Origin: Cavia porcellus
Taxonomy: Eukaryota > Chordata > Mammalia > Rodentia > Caviidae
NCBI RefSeq assembly: GCF_034190915.1
Contig: NW_026947484.1
Coordinates: forward strand, 207,960,657 to 208,024,656
Length of the DNA: 64,000 nt
Direction: 5' to 3'
Shown here in pieces: positions 1-10,582 of the stretch (its first letter is position 1; the number at the start of each line of letters is the position of its first letter). Made by a program: the position numbers and the translations under genes. Under the pieces are notes generated by a model. That model saw only the letters and a program-made list of their open reading frames with translations, searched no databases and had not been told where the DNA came from.

Positions 1-215
1 TTGGACACCTTAATCTCTAGTTTCTACCGATTCCGAATGCAGACTTTTCAGCAGACAGAAGGAACTCAGCTTTCCAACTTGAACTCTCACTAATCTCTGC
101 AGCGAGCTCCTGGCTTCAACCTGACTATCCAAGGTGCACAGAGCCATTTTGCATTCTTGTACCCCCTGATTCTGCAGGTGGCCATTGAAGAACTACTTAA
201 TAAATCATGTACATG

Positions 216-217
<2 letters not shown>
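1..217. other. Unassigned single-copy sequence
   Basis: No open frame of note and no repeat family that I recognise. It runs straight into a TA microsatellite. Confidence 0.4.

Positions 218-254
<37 letters not shown>
218..254. repeat. (TA)n microsatellite
   Basis: About 18 uninterrupted TA units. Such tracts are length-polymorphic and can extrude cruciforms. Confidence 0.95.
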
Positions 255-255
<1 letters not shown>

Positions 256-441
256 CTGAATTATAGATAGATAGACCATTTGTATATCCTGATTTACTAA
301 CGTATGAGTGCTTTCCATGGTGTTTGTACCAGTTTGTCTCCACTAGCAACATAATATAGTTCCACTTGACCTACATCCTTGTCAATGTTAGCTATTTTAA
401 AATTTTGCTAATTGTATATTTTGTATTTAAAGACTAACTTT

Positions 442-458
442 GCGCGCGCGCGCACACA

Positions 459-508
<50 letters not shown>

Positions 509-509
509 G
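442..509. repeat. (GC)n-(CA)n alternating purine-pyrimidine tract
   Basis: A GC run of six units passes directly into a CA run of about 25 units, broken by one GA. The whole stretch alternates purine and pyrimidine, the classic composition for Z-DNA. The apparent ORFs here, with histidine-threonine or cysteine-valine repeats, are products of the microsatellite and not genes. Confidence 0.95.
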
Positions 510-675
510 GTTTGTTCCAGAGGGAACAGGTTGCTTTCATCTAGCTCTTCAAGAAACACAGGAGAAGAGTGAAAAATGTGGCAACTTATTGCTAAAGAGC
601 ATGCTTTCTTTCCACCCAAATTCCAGCTCCTCACTGTTCTTAATTAGGGGTGGAGTTAGTAAACATAGGCCACTT

Positions 676-1340
676 TCAAGATGTATCTATTATGAGTTGT
701 GCTGCTATAAGCATAAGTATGTATGCATTACTATAATGTGAGGTCTTTATCTCTTTTGAATTACAGGTACCTATGAAAGTAATAGCTAGGGCAAATGGAA
801 TTTCTAGCTTCAGTTTTTGAAGAATCTTAATGCTAATATCCATGGTGGTTGTACTGTTTACAGTCCCACCAACAGTACAGAAAGTAGAGACCAGTTTTCC
901 TAGCACCAGTTTTCGAAAAGTCTATCTTCCCTGCAGTGTTTTTGGCACATTTGTCAAAGATCAAATAGTTAAATGTACTTTACATTGTGTGTGGATTACC
1001 TCCTCTGCTGCAGGAGTCCTCATGTTTGGGTTTGGTTTTTTTGTTTGTTTGTTTGTTTGCTACTATTTGGAAGTACAGTCATTTTGACTATATTCATTTT
1101 GTCTATCCAGGAAGAGGGGATAACTTTCCATTTTCTGAAGTCCTCTTTAATATTTTTTCAGAGTGCGAGAGTTTTCATTGTAGAGGTTCTTTACCTCCTT
1201 AGTTAATGTAGATCAATTCTAAGTTTTTAATGTTTCTTGCTACTATTGTTAATGGTGTTTTCCCTGTATTTTCTTTATCATTGGGATCATTATTACAAGA
1301 ATATTAATCTTTTTCAATATTAATTGTATAATAGCTCTGT
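676..1340 (-). mobile_element. Decayed LINE-1 ORF2 3' region (proximal part)
   Basis: Read on the minus strand, 676-906 encodes a degenerate version of the L1 ORF2p C-terminal block: a leucine/lysine-rich ILQKLKLEIP core, then a degraded proline/isoleucine stretch and an IAAQLII segment. The same block is well preserved at 42660-42935. At 1080-1200 the sequence matches the ORF2 segment seen at 44410-44510. The two blocks are in the order expected for one minus-strand L1 with an internal deletion. Stops and frameshifts make it non-coding. A (GTTT)n tract at about 1035-1059 interrupts it. Confidence 0.75.
1035..1059. repeat. (GTTT)n simple repeat
   Basis: Six or so GTTT units inside the decayed L1. 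Confidence 0.85.
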
Positions 1341-1351
1341 TACTTTGTCCA

Positions 1352-1437
1352 TTTGTTTTTTGTGGCACCAGGAATTGAACTCAGGACCTCACACTTGCTG
1401 GATAGACATTATACTTCTGAACTATATCCACAGATCC
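1352..1437 (-). mobile_element. ID-like tRNA-derived SINE
   Basis: On the plus strand the sequence has the reverse complement of the SINE body: CACCAGGAATTGAACTCAGG is the reverse of the B-box side and CTGAACTATATCCACAG the reverse of the A-box side. A T-run at the left is the reversed A-tail. The copy is diverged. It splits an older L1 whose sequence resumes at about 1440. Confidence 0.75.
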
Positions 1438-1439
1438 AT

Positions 1440-1640
1440 CCTGCTACATTACTGTAATTCTACAAATCTTTTGATGACTTTTTAGGAATCTTGTATGTAG
1501 AGGATTATATCATCTGCAAATAATGTTTCCTAAACACATGGTTTTTCTTTTCCTTGCTTAGTGGTTCTTGTTAATATTTCAAGTAATATGTTGAATTGAA
1601 ATAGTGATGACTCATAATTTTGTCATGTTCTTAGTTAATC
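1440..1640 (-). mobile_element. Decayed LINE-1 ORF2 (distal part)
   Basis: Continues the minus-strand L1 beyond the SINE. The stretch with ATCATCTGCAAATAATG corresponds to the reverse-transcriptase FADD-motif region, seen at 44745-44775 in the better-preserved L1. Frames are broken. Confidence 0.65.
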
Positions 1641-1651
1641 AATTATTAATT

Positions 1652-1796
1652 AATTTTTATACAGAATCTCACTATATAGTTCAGGATTGCATTCAATTCC
1701 CTATGTACTCCAAGTTGGCCTTAAATTTACAGTAATTCTCCTACCTCTTCCTGAGTACTGAAATTACAGGCATGCACTTGCAGGCTTAGTTTTATT
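1652..1796 (-). mobile_element. B1-type (7SL-derived) SINE
   Basis: Plus strand shows the reverse complement of B1: an 'AATCTCACTATATAGTTCAGG' type block, a 'CCAAGTTGGCCTT' block and a terminal 'GAGTACTGAAATTACAGGCA' block. Diverged old copy. Confidence 0.75.
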
Positions 1797-1799
1797 GGT

Positions 1800-2200
1800 G
1801 ATTTTAAAAAGGAAATCTTTCCATTTTTCTCCATTTATTTTGATTATATATTCATTTTCCTGGCATATATTAATTACACAGAATACTGGATTTCATTGTG
1901 ACATGTTCATACATGCGTAAGTTGATTATATCTATTCCACCACTCCCTTCTCTTACCTTTTTATCCCGTTGTCCTTGTTCCCCTTCATCTTGACCAGCAG
2001 TCTCCCATCTTTCTTGTCATCTTTATAATTTTGGGGGGTCTGTTCTAGAGTATTTTTATAATTCTTTAAAAGTGATGGTTTCCTATGTGCTTAAATCAAT
2101 TCTTTAGTTTGGGCAACTTCTAGCCATGTTCTCTCTCAGTATTTTTTCTGTTAGTCATCCTGTCAGTCTGCATTTGTTACTCCACTTAGAGAGTATTTAA
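1800..2200 (-). mobile_element. Possible L1 3'-UTR-like relic
   Basis: Contains TTTCATTGTGACATGTTCAT and a following CACTCCCTT...TTATCCC block. From memory these resemble a rodent L1 3'-end sequence, but no coding block confirms it. Low confidence. Confidence 0.3.
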
Positions 2201-3524
2201 CTACTTAGACTTCTTTTTTCACATACCTAAATTCTCTTTTCCTTATTATCATCCTTTTTTCTACTAGGCTCTATCTTTTAAATATTCCTAAACTTTAATG
2301 AGTCTATCTTTGTTTATGCATTCTTTTATATGAACTCATCCATATCTTGTAGACTCAAAGTGAAGAAAAAGTGTGCACCTAATGGAAAAATTAATGATGT
2401 TTGTTTTTACCAAGTTTCCTTGAGTTTTAATATAAAAATGCATTTAAGTATATTCATATCAAATTGATGACGTTTGCTTAAATCATCCCCTTAGGTTCCA
2501 ATATCTAAACACACTCTGTAATATATCCAAACCAATTGTGTACTCTGCTGAAAGTTGCGAACTTCCCATGGAGATGGAAAAGGGAGACAACTCTGCAGCT
2601 GGACTTCTAGGAGATCAGACTCAAATAGAGTCAGAGTTATCTTTCCAACTCCAGAGGATGCATAGTCTCTCTTTTTCTCTTTCCTTCTGTGAGTCTTCAT
2701 CTTCTGATCACTTCTCTCCCAGTCAGCTCCTTGTGTACTTACATATAGTCTTATATATTTTTCCCATATATTCAATTTCTTGTCAATTTGGAATGCACTT
2801 ACAACAAATCAAGCCAAAGTCTACATTACTATTCTGTTCAAATGCTTCACAATGGCTAACTATACTTTCTACATTCAGTTCACATTTTCAGGAAGATAAA
2901 CTAGAGAATTATGGCTTGCCCCAAGTTAGATACTATTGTTAGTATATCATTCTTGCCTGAGGGATAGTAAACAATGGGAAGGCAGGAAATTTCCACTACG
3001 GTTTTATGCTAGAGGTTATGGGCACTTTATATAACCATTTCTCTGAATCAAATCAGGTTAATTTTTGTAATGAAAGAGACTGGGATATAATATTAACTCT
3101 ATGATTCTGGATTCTAATCCAAGCCAACAAGAGTCTTTAGATTTGCCCTTACTAAGTGGATCAAATTCATTGACTGTTGACCTCCAGGACTAGATATGTC
3201 AGGGAAGGCTCTTTTGCTTGAGAATTTAGGGCATTTTCCTTCCTGAATACCTGTACCTGTGACATGCACTTTCTAGAAGTCCTTAATCCCCATCAGCTCT
3301 CATAGCAGATTACTGACATTTACAGTGCTAAGCTTAAAACATTTAAGTAAAATCTGTAATATGCATGGTCAACATCGAGTATTGTACAAATAACACTTGG
3401 TGAATTACTACATCCTTTGTAATATACAATACAAACTTAACGTGGTAATGGATAGTTTTATTAGGCTATCTTACTAAGAATCACATAAGCTTTTGAAAAT
3501 ATTTATTATTATCTGCATTTTGAG
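2200..3524. other. Single-copy sequence, no gene recognised
   Basis: Holds a 134-codon plus-strand frame (2538-2942) and a 94-codon minus-strand frame (2491-2775). Neither has a recognisable domain, signal peptide or Kozak context, and they overlap antisense to one another. I regard both as chance frames. Confidence 0.5.
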
Positions 3525-3700
3525 ATTAAGAATCATAATTCTGGGCTTCATTCCAAGTTCTCCTATTCCCCATCAATATTTCTTTGGAAGTTATTTAAAC
3601 TCCATTACTCTCAGTATCTTCTGTGAAATGGTGGAGGTAGCTATGTTATAGGCCTACTGTCAGAATTAAATGATGAAAGAGCTTTAAATTACTTACATAT
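3525..3700 (+). mobile_element. MIR SINE
   Basis: Matches the MIR core in order: TTATTTAAACTCCATTACTCTCAG, then a 'TCTGTGAAATGG' block, a 'GTAGCTATGTTATAGG' block and an 'AATTAAATGATGAAAGAGCTTT' block. Typical old, diverged copy. Confidence 0.7.
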
Positions 3701-4214
3701 AATAGAGATTTAATTAAGTATTCCCTTGCCTTTTGCTTAATGATTTTAGACAATACAACTTCAATCATTTAGTGAATCATCTATCAGCCTCTTTCTCTTA
3801 GGCTGTATAGTTACTACTGTAGTTGGGAGAATACTTTTATAATTATATTACAAATGTCTGTACATGGAACCAGAGATAGAAATTCAGTATTAGCTATGCT
3901 AATCTACTTTCTATGTTAGAGAAATTACTTAGTTAGATAAAATATAGTCATGCTATTTAAATTATTTTGGAGAAAATAGTTGTGATTCTACAGAATCATT
4001 TTTTAACATTTTACTATTCATAGTGCTCAATAGTCTTTCTATGAATTTCCTATTACCTCAATATTATTATATTTGTCTCAACAATGCCATGGTAACATAA
4101 GAATCATAAGTACTTGGTATTCATCCCCAGCTTCTGGCACAGAGATCCCACGTCTCTTGTAATTTACTGAATAAAGAGTTGACAGGAACATATTTTGCTT
4201 TAACATTTATTTTT
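3701..4214. other. AT-rich single-copy sequence
   Basis: No gene or repeat recognised. Confidence 0.4.
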
Positions 4215-5050
4215 TGTCCCTAGTTTTTGTTACAGGAGTTTCTAAAACCTTTGGAATTTCCCAAGGGTGATGGATGTGTAACGAATGCTTTTTGTTACTC
4301 CTAATAAGACTCACTCAACTGCACCTGAGTTTGTGCCAGTGGAGAGAATCCTTGTTGCTCCCTGGATAGTTGTAGGATGGAAGCTGGTTGTCAGAAGAAC
4401 TAATCTGTGGATGGACTGTTGGGACTTTCAGCCTCCACCTTCTCAATGTCCCTATTCCTGGTAGCACCATACACCCCTTCGATACTCCTGCTTCTGGATA
4501 TTAAGTTAATCACAAGTGGCCAATAAATAATCAGTCATGCCTATGCAATGGAACCTTCATAGCAATTCTTACCCAATAGAGAACAGGGAGATTCTTAGTC
4601 GGTAATCAGACCTGTGTCAGGAGAAGGGAGCGTGTCAGCTTTACAGACACAGAAGCTCCTGTACTCAGACCCTTTCTGGATTCCTGTGTACCTTCTCACT
4701 CAGCTGTACTAGTGTGTCTTTTAGGATAAACTGATGATGATATAGTAATTGGTATCTGAGTCTTGTGAGTCATTCTAACAAATTATAAGTCCTAAATAAT
4801 GATTGTTTGTGAAGACCACATTTTGTAGCCAGGTCAAAAAGAAAAGTTTATCTCCAAGGAAACCATACTTGAGATTAACTGCTAAAGTGAAGGAAGTTCT
4901 GTAGGTCTGAGCCTTTGAAATTGTGGGACCTGATACTGTTTAGTGCCAGAGTTTGACTGAAACACAGAACCCCCAGTGAGTGTCAATCATATTGGAGAAT
5001 TAGTTGTTGCTGAAGAAAATCTCATACTTTGGTGTCAGGATTATGTGGAG
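4215..5050 (+). mobile_element. Ancient endogenous retrovirus solo LTR (class III-like, MER21-type?)
   Basis: Several blocks match, in order, an old mammalian LTR that I associate with the ERVL/MER21 type: CTTTGGAATTTCCCAAGGG near 4250, CTCACTCAGCTGTACT with a degenerate polyadenylation hexamer near 4700-4730, 'GTGAGTCATTCTAACAAATT' near 4768, 'TTTGTAGCCAGGTC' near 4825, and a terminal 'CATACTTTGGTGTCAGGA' near 5025. No retroviral coding sequence adjoins it, so this is a solo or truncated LTR. The family name is from memory. Confidence 0.55.
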
Positions 5051-5890
5051 AAGAAAGAATTCAAACATCTTAACTGAATTAATGTCCTGTATTGATCTAG
5101 CATAAATCTATGTACTTACAGATTATCTTAAACTTTATCAAATCATTCTGATGAGACTGGACTTAGCAATTCATATGTCCTGACATACATAAATCTGATT
5201 CCTAGAAGCCAAATTCTAGTAATTTATTTTCTGGAGGGTTTCACCTTCTCTATAGAATTCATTCTAATTTATCTTTGTGTGAGAAATAGATAGTTGATTC
5301 ATGCTTTCTGCTGTTGTCAGACTGCATTCTCTCTCGATGTCTTTCTCTAACCAATGTATTCCTTGGAGTGTTTGACAGTGACATGGAGATTCCATTCCTC
5401 AGGAGAACTATGATTTTCTGGCTCTGGAGCATTGTTTAGTGAGATCAGCAGAAAATATTGATGAGGCAGCCAAGTAGCCCAGGTGCTCACAAATGAAATT
5501 CAAACGTTCACATTTTGTTCTGAAAATGATAAAAAGGCATTGGACAGTGTAGAATAGGTTGGTGATACAAATTCTTGAGCATCACTTCTTTAAATGCCTA
5601 TGGTATATCTCTCTTTGGAAAAGGCTACCTAACTTCAATGTAAAAGAGTAGAGGAAAGTAAGATTTGGATCTACCAGTGGAACTGCAGCTTTAGTAGTTA
5701 AGATCTGAAATGAGACCATAACTGAATATTTTAGTCCTTTTCTACTTGTTACCACAACATACTTTAGACTATAAATAGTAGAAACTTACTTCTCTCATTT
5801 TGAGGAAGTTCAAGTTGAAGAACACTGGTAGCTTGGTGAGTTGTAGGCTTGTTCTCTACTTTAAAATGTTACCTTGCTGGTGCTTCTTCA
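5051..5890. other. Single-copy sequence
   Basis: Nothing recognised: no long frame and no clear repeat family. Confidence 0.4.
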
Positions 5891-6112
5891 CACTGTAGAA
5901 GGACCAAAAAACAAAAGGGATGAGCTCTGTGATAACACATGACAGAATAGAGGCAGCTGTGCTTGTAAGGACTTTGACCTCATTCATGACGGCTAAGCTC
6001 TCATAATGGAATCTCCTCCTAAAAAGCCCCATCTTAGTACAGCAGTATGATGGGCATTATTTTTCAACATGGACTTCGGTGGGGAGGACATTCAAACCAC
6101 AGAACAGTAAGT
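5890..6112 (-). mobile_element. MaLR LTR fragment (MLT/MST-like)
   Basis: Ends with TTTTCAACATGGACTTCGGT and then 'GAGGACATTCAAACCACAGAACA', the reversed 5' end of a MaLR LTR. The preceding 'CTCCTCCTAAAAAGCCCCATC' block also fits that orientation. Diverged. Confidence 0.5.
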
Positions 6113-7677
6113 ATCAATAAAGGAAAGGATTTAAAGATAGAAAAAGAAAAAGAAAAGTAGGGGCTCAAAGTCAGATTTTTATTATAAAATTAATGGAAAA
6201 ATGAAAACATTTTGCTATCAGTACCAAGTATGCCAGATTATTTCAGATTTATGAATTAAATATTGTTTTCTCATATTCTTATTTTTATTGTTCTCCAGCT
6301 CAATTACTTTACTCTTTCAAATTGTCTAACAAAGTTTTAATTATATAGTAAAACATATGACATTAGATTTAAATACCAAATGGTTTTGCAGTAAAAACAC
6401 CTGGAAAAATAAAAGACCTATTTGAATAAGATTCAGTCAAAATGTAAACTGAGATAGAGAACGCCACTAATACATTCAACGTGAGGGAAGACATTTCCCA
6501 TTCTGTAGCAATAATGATGTTGAATCAGAGATTCTGATGAAAGTTCCTTGGTGAAATTTTTCCTTCCACAACCTTCCTATTCAAACTGGAGTTCACTAAA
6601 GTATTTTCCAGACTCTACTGAAATTGAAATAGTTTCACAGTTATAACATTTTCATAATCTTGACTCTTTCAGTAGAATGCTTTAGATATACATTTCCAGG
6701 TCCATCCTTTAGTTAGGGCAACTAGGAATCAATCTGGTCTCTACTCTTGCTTTGAGTCCTAGAGGAAATACAGGGTAATATGAGCTCAGAGACCTTAGGC
6801 AGAATGGAGCTTCAGTGTTTCAAGAAACAGAAGGAAGATTGTGTGGCTGGAGCCCAGTAAACAAAAGACATAATGGTAGAAGAAAGATCAGAAGATAGAA
6901 AACGTACCATATACCAACCCATAAGAAGTGATACAGAATTTAGAATTCATTTCAAGGGCACAATAAAATAATTGAAGGTTTATAAACAGGAATAAATTAT
7001 AATTTGATACCTTAATCTGGCTCCTGTCTGAAGATTAGAAAGAAACATAGAAGAAGGATCAAATGTTAAAGTTCACTGAAATATAATGATGGTTTTAACA
7101 AGGCTAGTTTGGGGACACAAGGAGAAAGTCGGGGAACTTGGGATATGTTCTGGGTTAGAGTTCACAATATTGTCAAATGATTTGAATGTGTAAATTATGG
7201 AAAAAGAGAAACTGAGACTAGCTTTCACTGTCGCTGACAGTTATAAAATGTACTATTTCTGGAAAGTGGTAGAGGAGGAAGCTGAAGGCAAGTACAATGG
7301 GAGAGTAACTGAAGACTGAGGAGTGGACACAAGGATAGATGATTTTCACTCAAAACGTAAGTAGAGAAAATGTGTATTGAGAGAAATAAGGAATCTTTAG
7401 GGAAATAACATGAATTTATTTTTATGTTTTATTTTTCAGAGCAGTTATCCGAATCCTTATGGAAGTGGTCTACTACAGAGGAGGTTAACTGAGGATGCTG
7501 GGAAAGATGAGAAAATTTAAACTAGGGTGGGGAGAAAAAATTCAAAAATGAAAAAATACATTAGTATCTGACTAATTTTCTATTAGCAAGTTTTCTGTAT
7601 AGCAAAATCATCATGTTATATTATTTATAATGTACATATTACTTTGTTATGAATTGAATCTTATCTTTAAAAATTAT
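6113..7677. other. Single-copy sequence
   Basis: AT-rich, with no gene and no clear repeat. A short GAAAAA tract lies near 6137-6155. Confidence 0.4.
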
Positions 7678-7806
7678 AAGCTTGGCATGGTGGCTCACAC
7701 CTGTAAGGTTAGAAATCTTGGAGGTTGAGACTGGAAGGTTGCAAGTTTGATACTAGTGTGGGAAATTTAGTGACTTACTCAGATCCTGTTTCAAAATTTA
7801 AAAAAA
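7678..7806 (+). mobile_element. B1-type SINE
   Basis: Starts with GCTTGGCATGGTGGCTCACA followed by a 'CCTGTAAG' block, an internal 'AGGTTGAGACTGGAAGGTTGCAAGTTTGA' region and an A-rich end. This is the Pol III A/B-box region of a 7SL-derived SINE. Confidence 0.85.
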
Positions 7807-8018
7807 CATGTAGTGAGGCTACCCGAGTCCCTCACTTTTGAAGCTGACTGCCGGTCATTTTGGCTCAGGCAAACTGACCATCGTAGGGGTGACAGTGCTA
7901 GGGATTATACCTCCCAAATTTGAGAGAGAAAAAAAGTCAAGAGTCTTAAGTTTTATTTGGTCTCAGCTATGACTTTTTACTTTTCTTGAGAATGGGTGGA
8001 GCAAATAAAGCCCTATTT

Positions 8019-8208
8019 GTTGGACTGGGTGGCACACGCTTGTAATCCCATCACTATGGGAGGCGGAATCAGGAGGATCTCAAATTCAGCCCACTTGGGC
8101 AACTTAGCCACTTTGTGAGACCTTGTCTAATAATAAAGTTTACAAAAAGGGTTGGGGGTATGTACAGCTCAGTGTGAAGGCCCTGGGTTTAATACCACAC
8201 ACTCACCC
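8019..8208 (+). mobile_element. B1-dID composite SINE
   Basis: A B1 monomer (8020-8140; GGGTGGCACACGCTTGTAAT, then the B-box side) is joined through an A-rich linker to a diverged ID monomer (8148-8205; GTACAGCTCAGTGTGAAGGC, then CCCTGGGTTTAATACC). B1-dID dimers are known from squirrel-related and some other rodents, which is useful for placing the source. Confidence 0.85.
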
Positions 8209-8216
8209 CCACACAC

Positions 8217-8275
8217 ATATAGTGAGGCTGTAGATCAATGCAATGGCATTTGGTTCAACCTCCAGTGCCACAAAT
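8217..8275 (+). mobile_element. Second degenerate ID-like monomer
   Basis: GAGGCTGTAGATCAATGCAA followed by a 'GGTTCAACCTCCAGTGCC' block looks like another ID monomer directly behind the B1-dID. It may be a tandem extension or an independent insertion. Confidence 0.5.
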
Positions 8276-10570
8276 ATAACATTAATTAATTAGAAATAAA
8301 TCTATTACAACAGCAAATTGGAAACTCATTAGCATATTAAGTCCTTCTGCTCCTTACCACCTCCTACATACAGTATTTCTATTTAATTTTAATTCCTGCC
8401 ATTCTAGAAAAGGTTTGAAGCAGACCACTCATTTCTCCTCCATCTATCTTATTCAGTATTTCAGAACTGTATGTTTAGCTACAAGATTACAGGTTGAACG
8501 TTTCATGATGTCTTGTGAAAAAAAATGATGGAAAAATGAATTACTATTACTTTTGGGGGGCAGTGTTAGAGTCTATAAAGAAAACTGACCCAGAATACCT
8601 GAGAACAGCAGCTCTGTAGGGACCTGTCTTTGTTCAGGCTCAACCACAGTTGAAGAAATCATGTTTGCACTTAATTATTTAGTGCTCTTTATTTGTAGAT
8701 AATCACAATGTGTGAGTGGGATTGAACTGAATTCCTCATTGATGCATTAGACAGTAATAGAGAATTGCCTGAGGGGTTATTTGTAGCTGGTTTCAAGAGC
8801 CTGCGTATTCTGGAAATGCTTTCTAATTCCATAAGCAGATCTTGAAAGTCTCAATATTGGGATGTAGTGGTGTTGAAATATAAATGATAAATGCTGACTG
8901 GGTTATACATCTTTCATCATTAGATGGCAAAAAAAAGTCTCCTGAGTGTGTTTATGGTACAATTCCTTGCTATATGCACTTGTGGAACAGGATCATTGTC
9001 AGCTGAGTCAGCTGCCAGTGCTGGATAGAACTGTGTGCATGCACTGAACATTTTAAGTGTGCCTGCCTTACATTTGCAATTCTATGTGCTTTGCCACTCT
9101 AAGGCAGTTTTAGCTTTTAAATCCAGACTCCAGATCTATGCATTTAACCTGTGTGTTTAATTAGAAGTTTTACTTGACCTACTAATATCATTGTGTTTGA
9201 TGCTGGATGGATGGAATAAATTTGTTACAAAAGTGTTCTATTATTTGTGTTGTAAGAAACGTTCCTAGCATGGAGACCTGGAAGCTAGCTAAAAACATGA
9301 TTTCTTTCTTTTCAGCAAACCAAAAGCAAAACTGCCTCTTTCCTTTTCTGCACATCATCATCCACACCAAAAAATATACAAAATTGGTAGAAATTTTTAT
9401 GTGTTCATCCAACTAGATCCTTAGGAATTTTTATGTGGCAAGCCACCTAGATCCTTTAATTTTGTTAGCTCTGGCTGTATATTATCAATGACCTTAGACA
9501 CACTGATAAGGTACCAAAATTCTTTTTATCTCATTTCTTCTGTATAAGTGATTTGATTTGTACAGACATCTTTCTAAAGCATAACTACATGGGTGCAGAT
9601 ACTTGTTTGTCTGAAATATCATCATTACATACTATAACATATGAAGATATACAAGTTATCTCTAAATTTAGTAGAATGCAGTCTAATAAGTGTTAGGCTT
9701 TTTGCAAACAAATATACTATATTTGTGTCACTCAATGACTTCCTGAAGATGACCTTTGGGAAACAAACATATGAAAGAATAGTTGAAAATATTTTCCTTA
9801 GAAATAACTGTAAGACTCTTAACCTAGCCTCTAGCCAAAAAGGCACTATATTGTAAGACACCTGACTACAGACACATTCTCTGTAATTCTCTGAATTTAC
9901 TCTTTTGGTGCATGTATCAGGAACATACATGCATCATAACACTTCTAGTCACAGGAGAGAGAGTAGGGACTGGACAAAAAATTCTTGGTTATCTAAGAAC
10001 TTACATACTAATGAAAAGACATGTGATAAAACATAAATGTACATTATATCAAACAGAGGTATGGGTAACCAACAATACAAAGGAGGTCATAAGGAATTGT
10101 GGAAAAAAGGATTTTGTTAATTTACAATATTCATCAGGGAAGGTTTCTTTAATAAAGGAGGTAAAAACTCTGCAATGCTTACAGACTGATTTGGGAAAAG
10201 TACCAGGCACTAAATTTGCATAGTGTATTTGATATATTTGGAAAATACAGGAAGACAGTTTGATGGAACTAGAGTGCAAAAGAATATGTGATGATAATAT
10301 AGGAATATAAGGGTTTATTGTCAGAAAAACCCCATCGTGAATGTTTGTCAGACAACTGTAACATTGGGATATTATTCTTCATGAAATGACTGGACTCCAT
10401 CCCTTTGAAAGGAAAACAGCACAGTCTGCCTTGTATTCCAGAGAAAACACTGTACTTGCTCTGAAAAGAAAAAATGCAGAAGGGGCCAATAATGGGAAGT
10501 GAAAAAGTACTTAGGATGTTAATACAAATAATCAGGAAAGAGAAGGTAGTGGCAATGGAGATAAAGAGAT
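8276..10570. other. Single-copy sequence with a palindromic AP-1/MARE-like site
   Basis: No gene or repeat recognised across 2.3 kb. Frames of 70-103 codons (9188-10279) occur on both strands over the same bases and lack recognisable domains. The palindrome at 9000-9014 is listed separately. Confidence 0.45.
9000..9014. promoter_or_regulatory. Candidate AP-1/MARE-like palindrome overlapping two E-boxes
   Basis: CAGCTGAGTCAGCTG is symmetric around its central base. It contains TGAGTCA (AP-1 core) in a Maf-like half-site arrangement, and each end forms a CAGCTG E-box. Function is inferred from sequence only; such motifs also arise by chance. Confidence 0.35.
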
Positions 10571-10582
10571 TTATTTTTATAT

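Noticed and set aside
412..741. 109-codon frame beginning with a threonine-histidine repeat
   Set aside because: It is read through the CA microsatellite and continues in unremarkable sequence; not a gene.
2491..2942. Overlapping 134-codon (plus) and 94-codon (minus) frames
   Set aside because: Mutually antisense, no recognisable domain, no supporting splice or promoter signals; chance frames.
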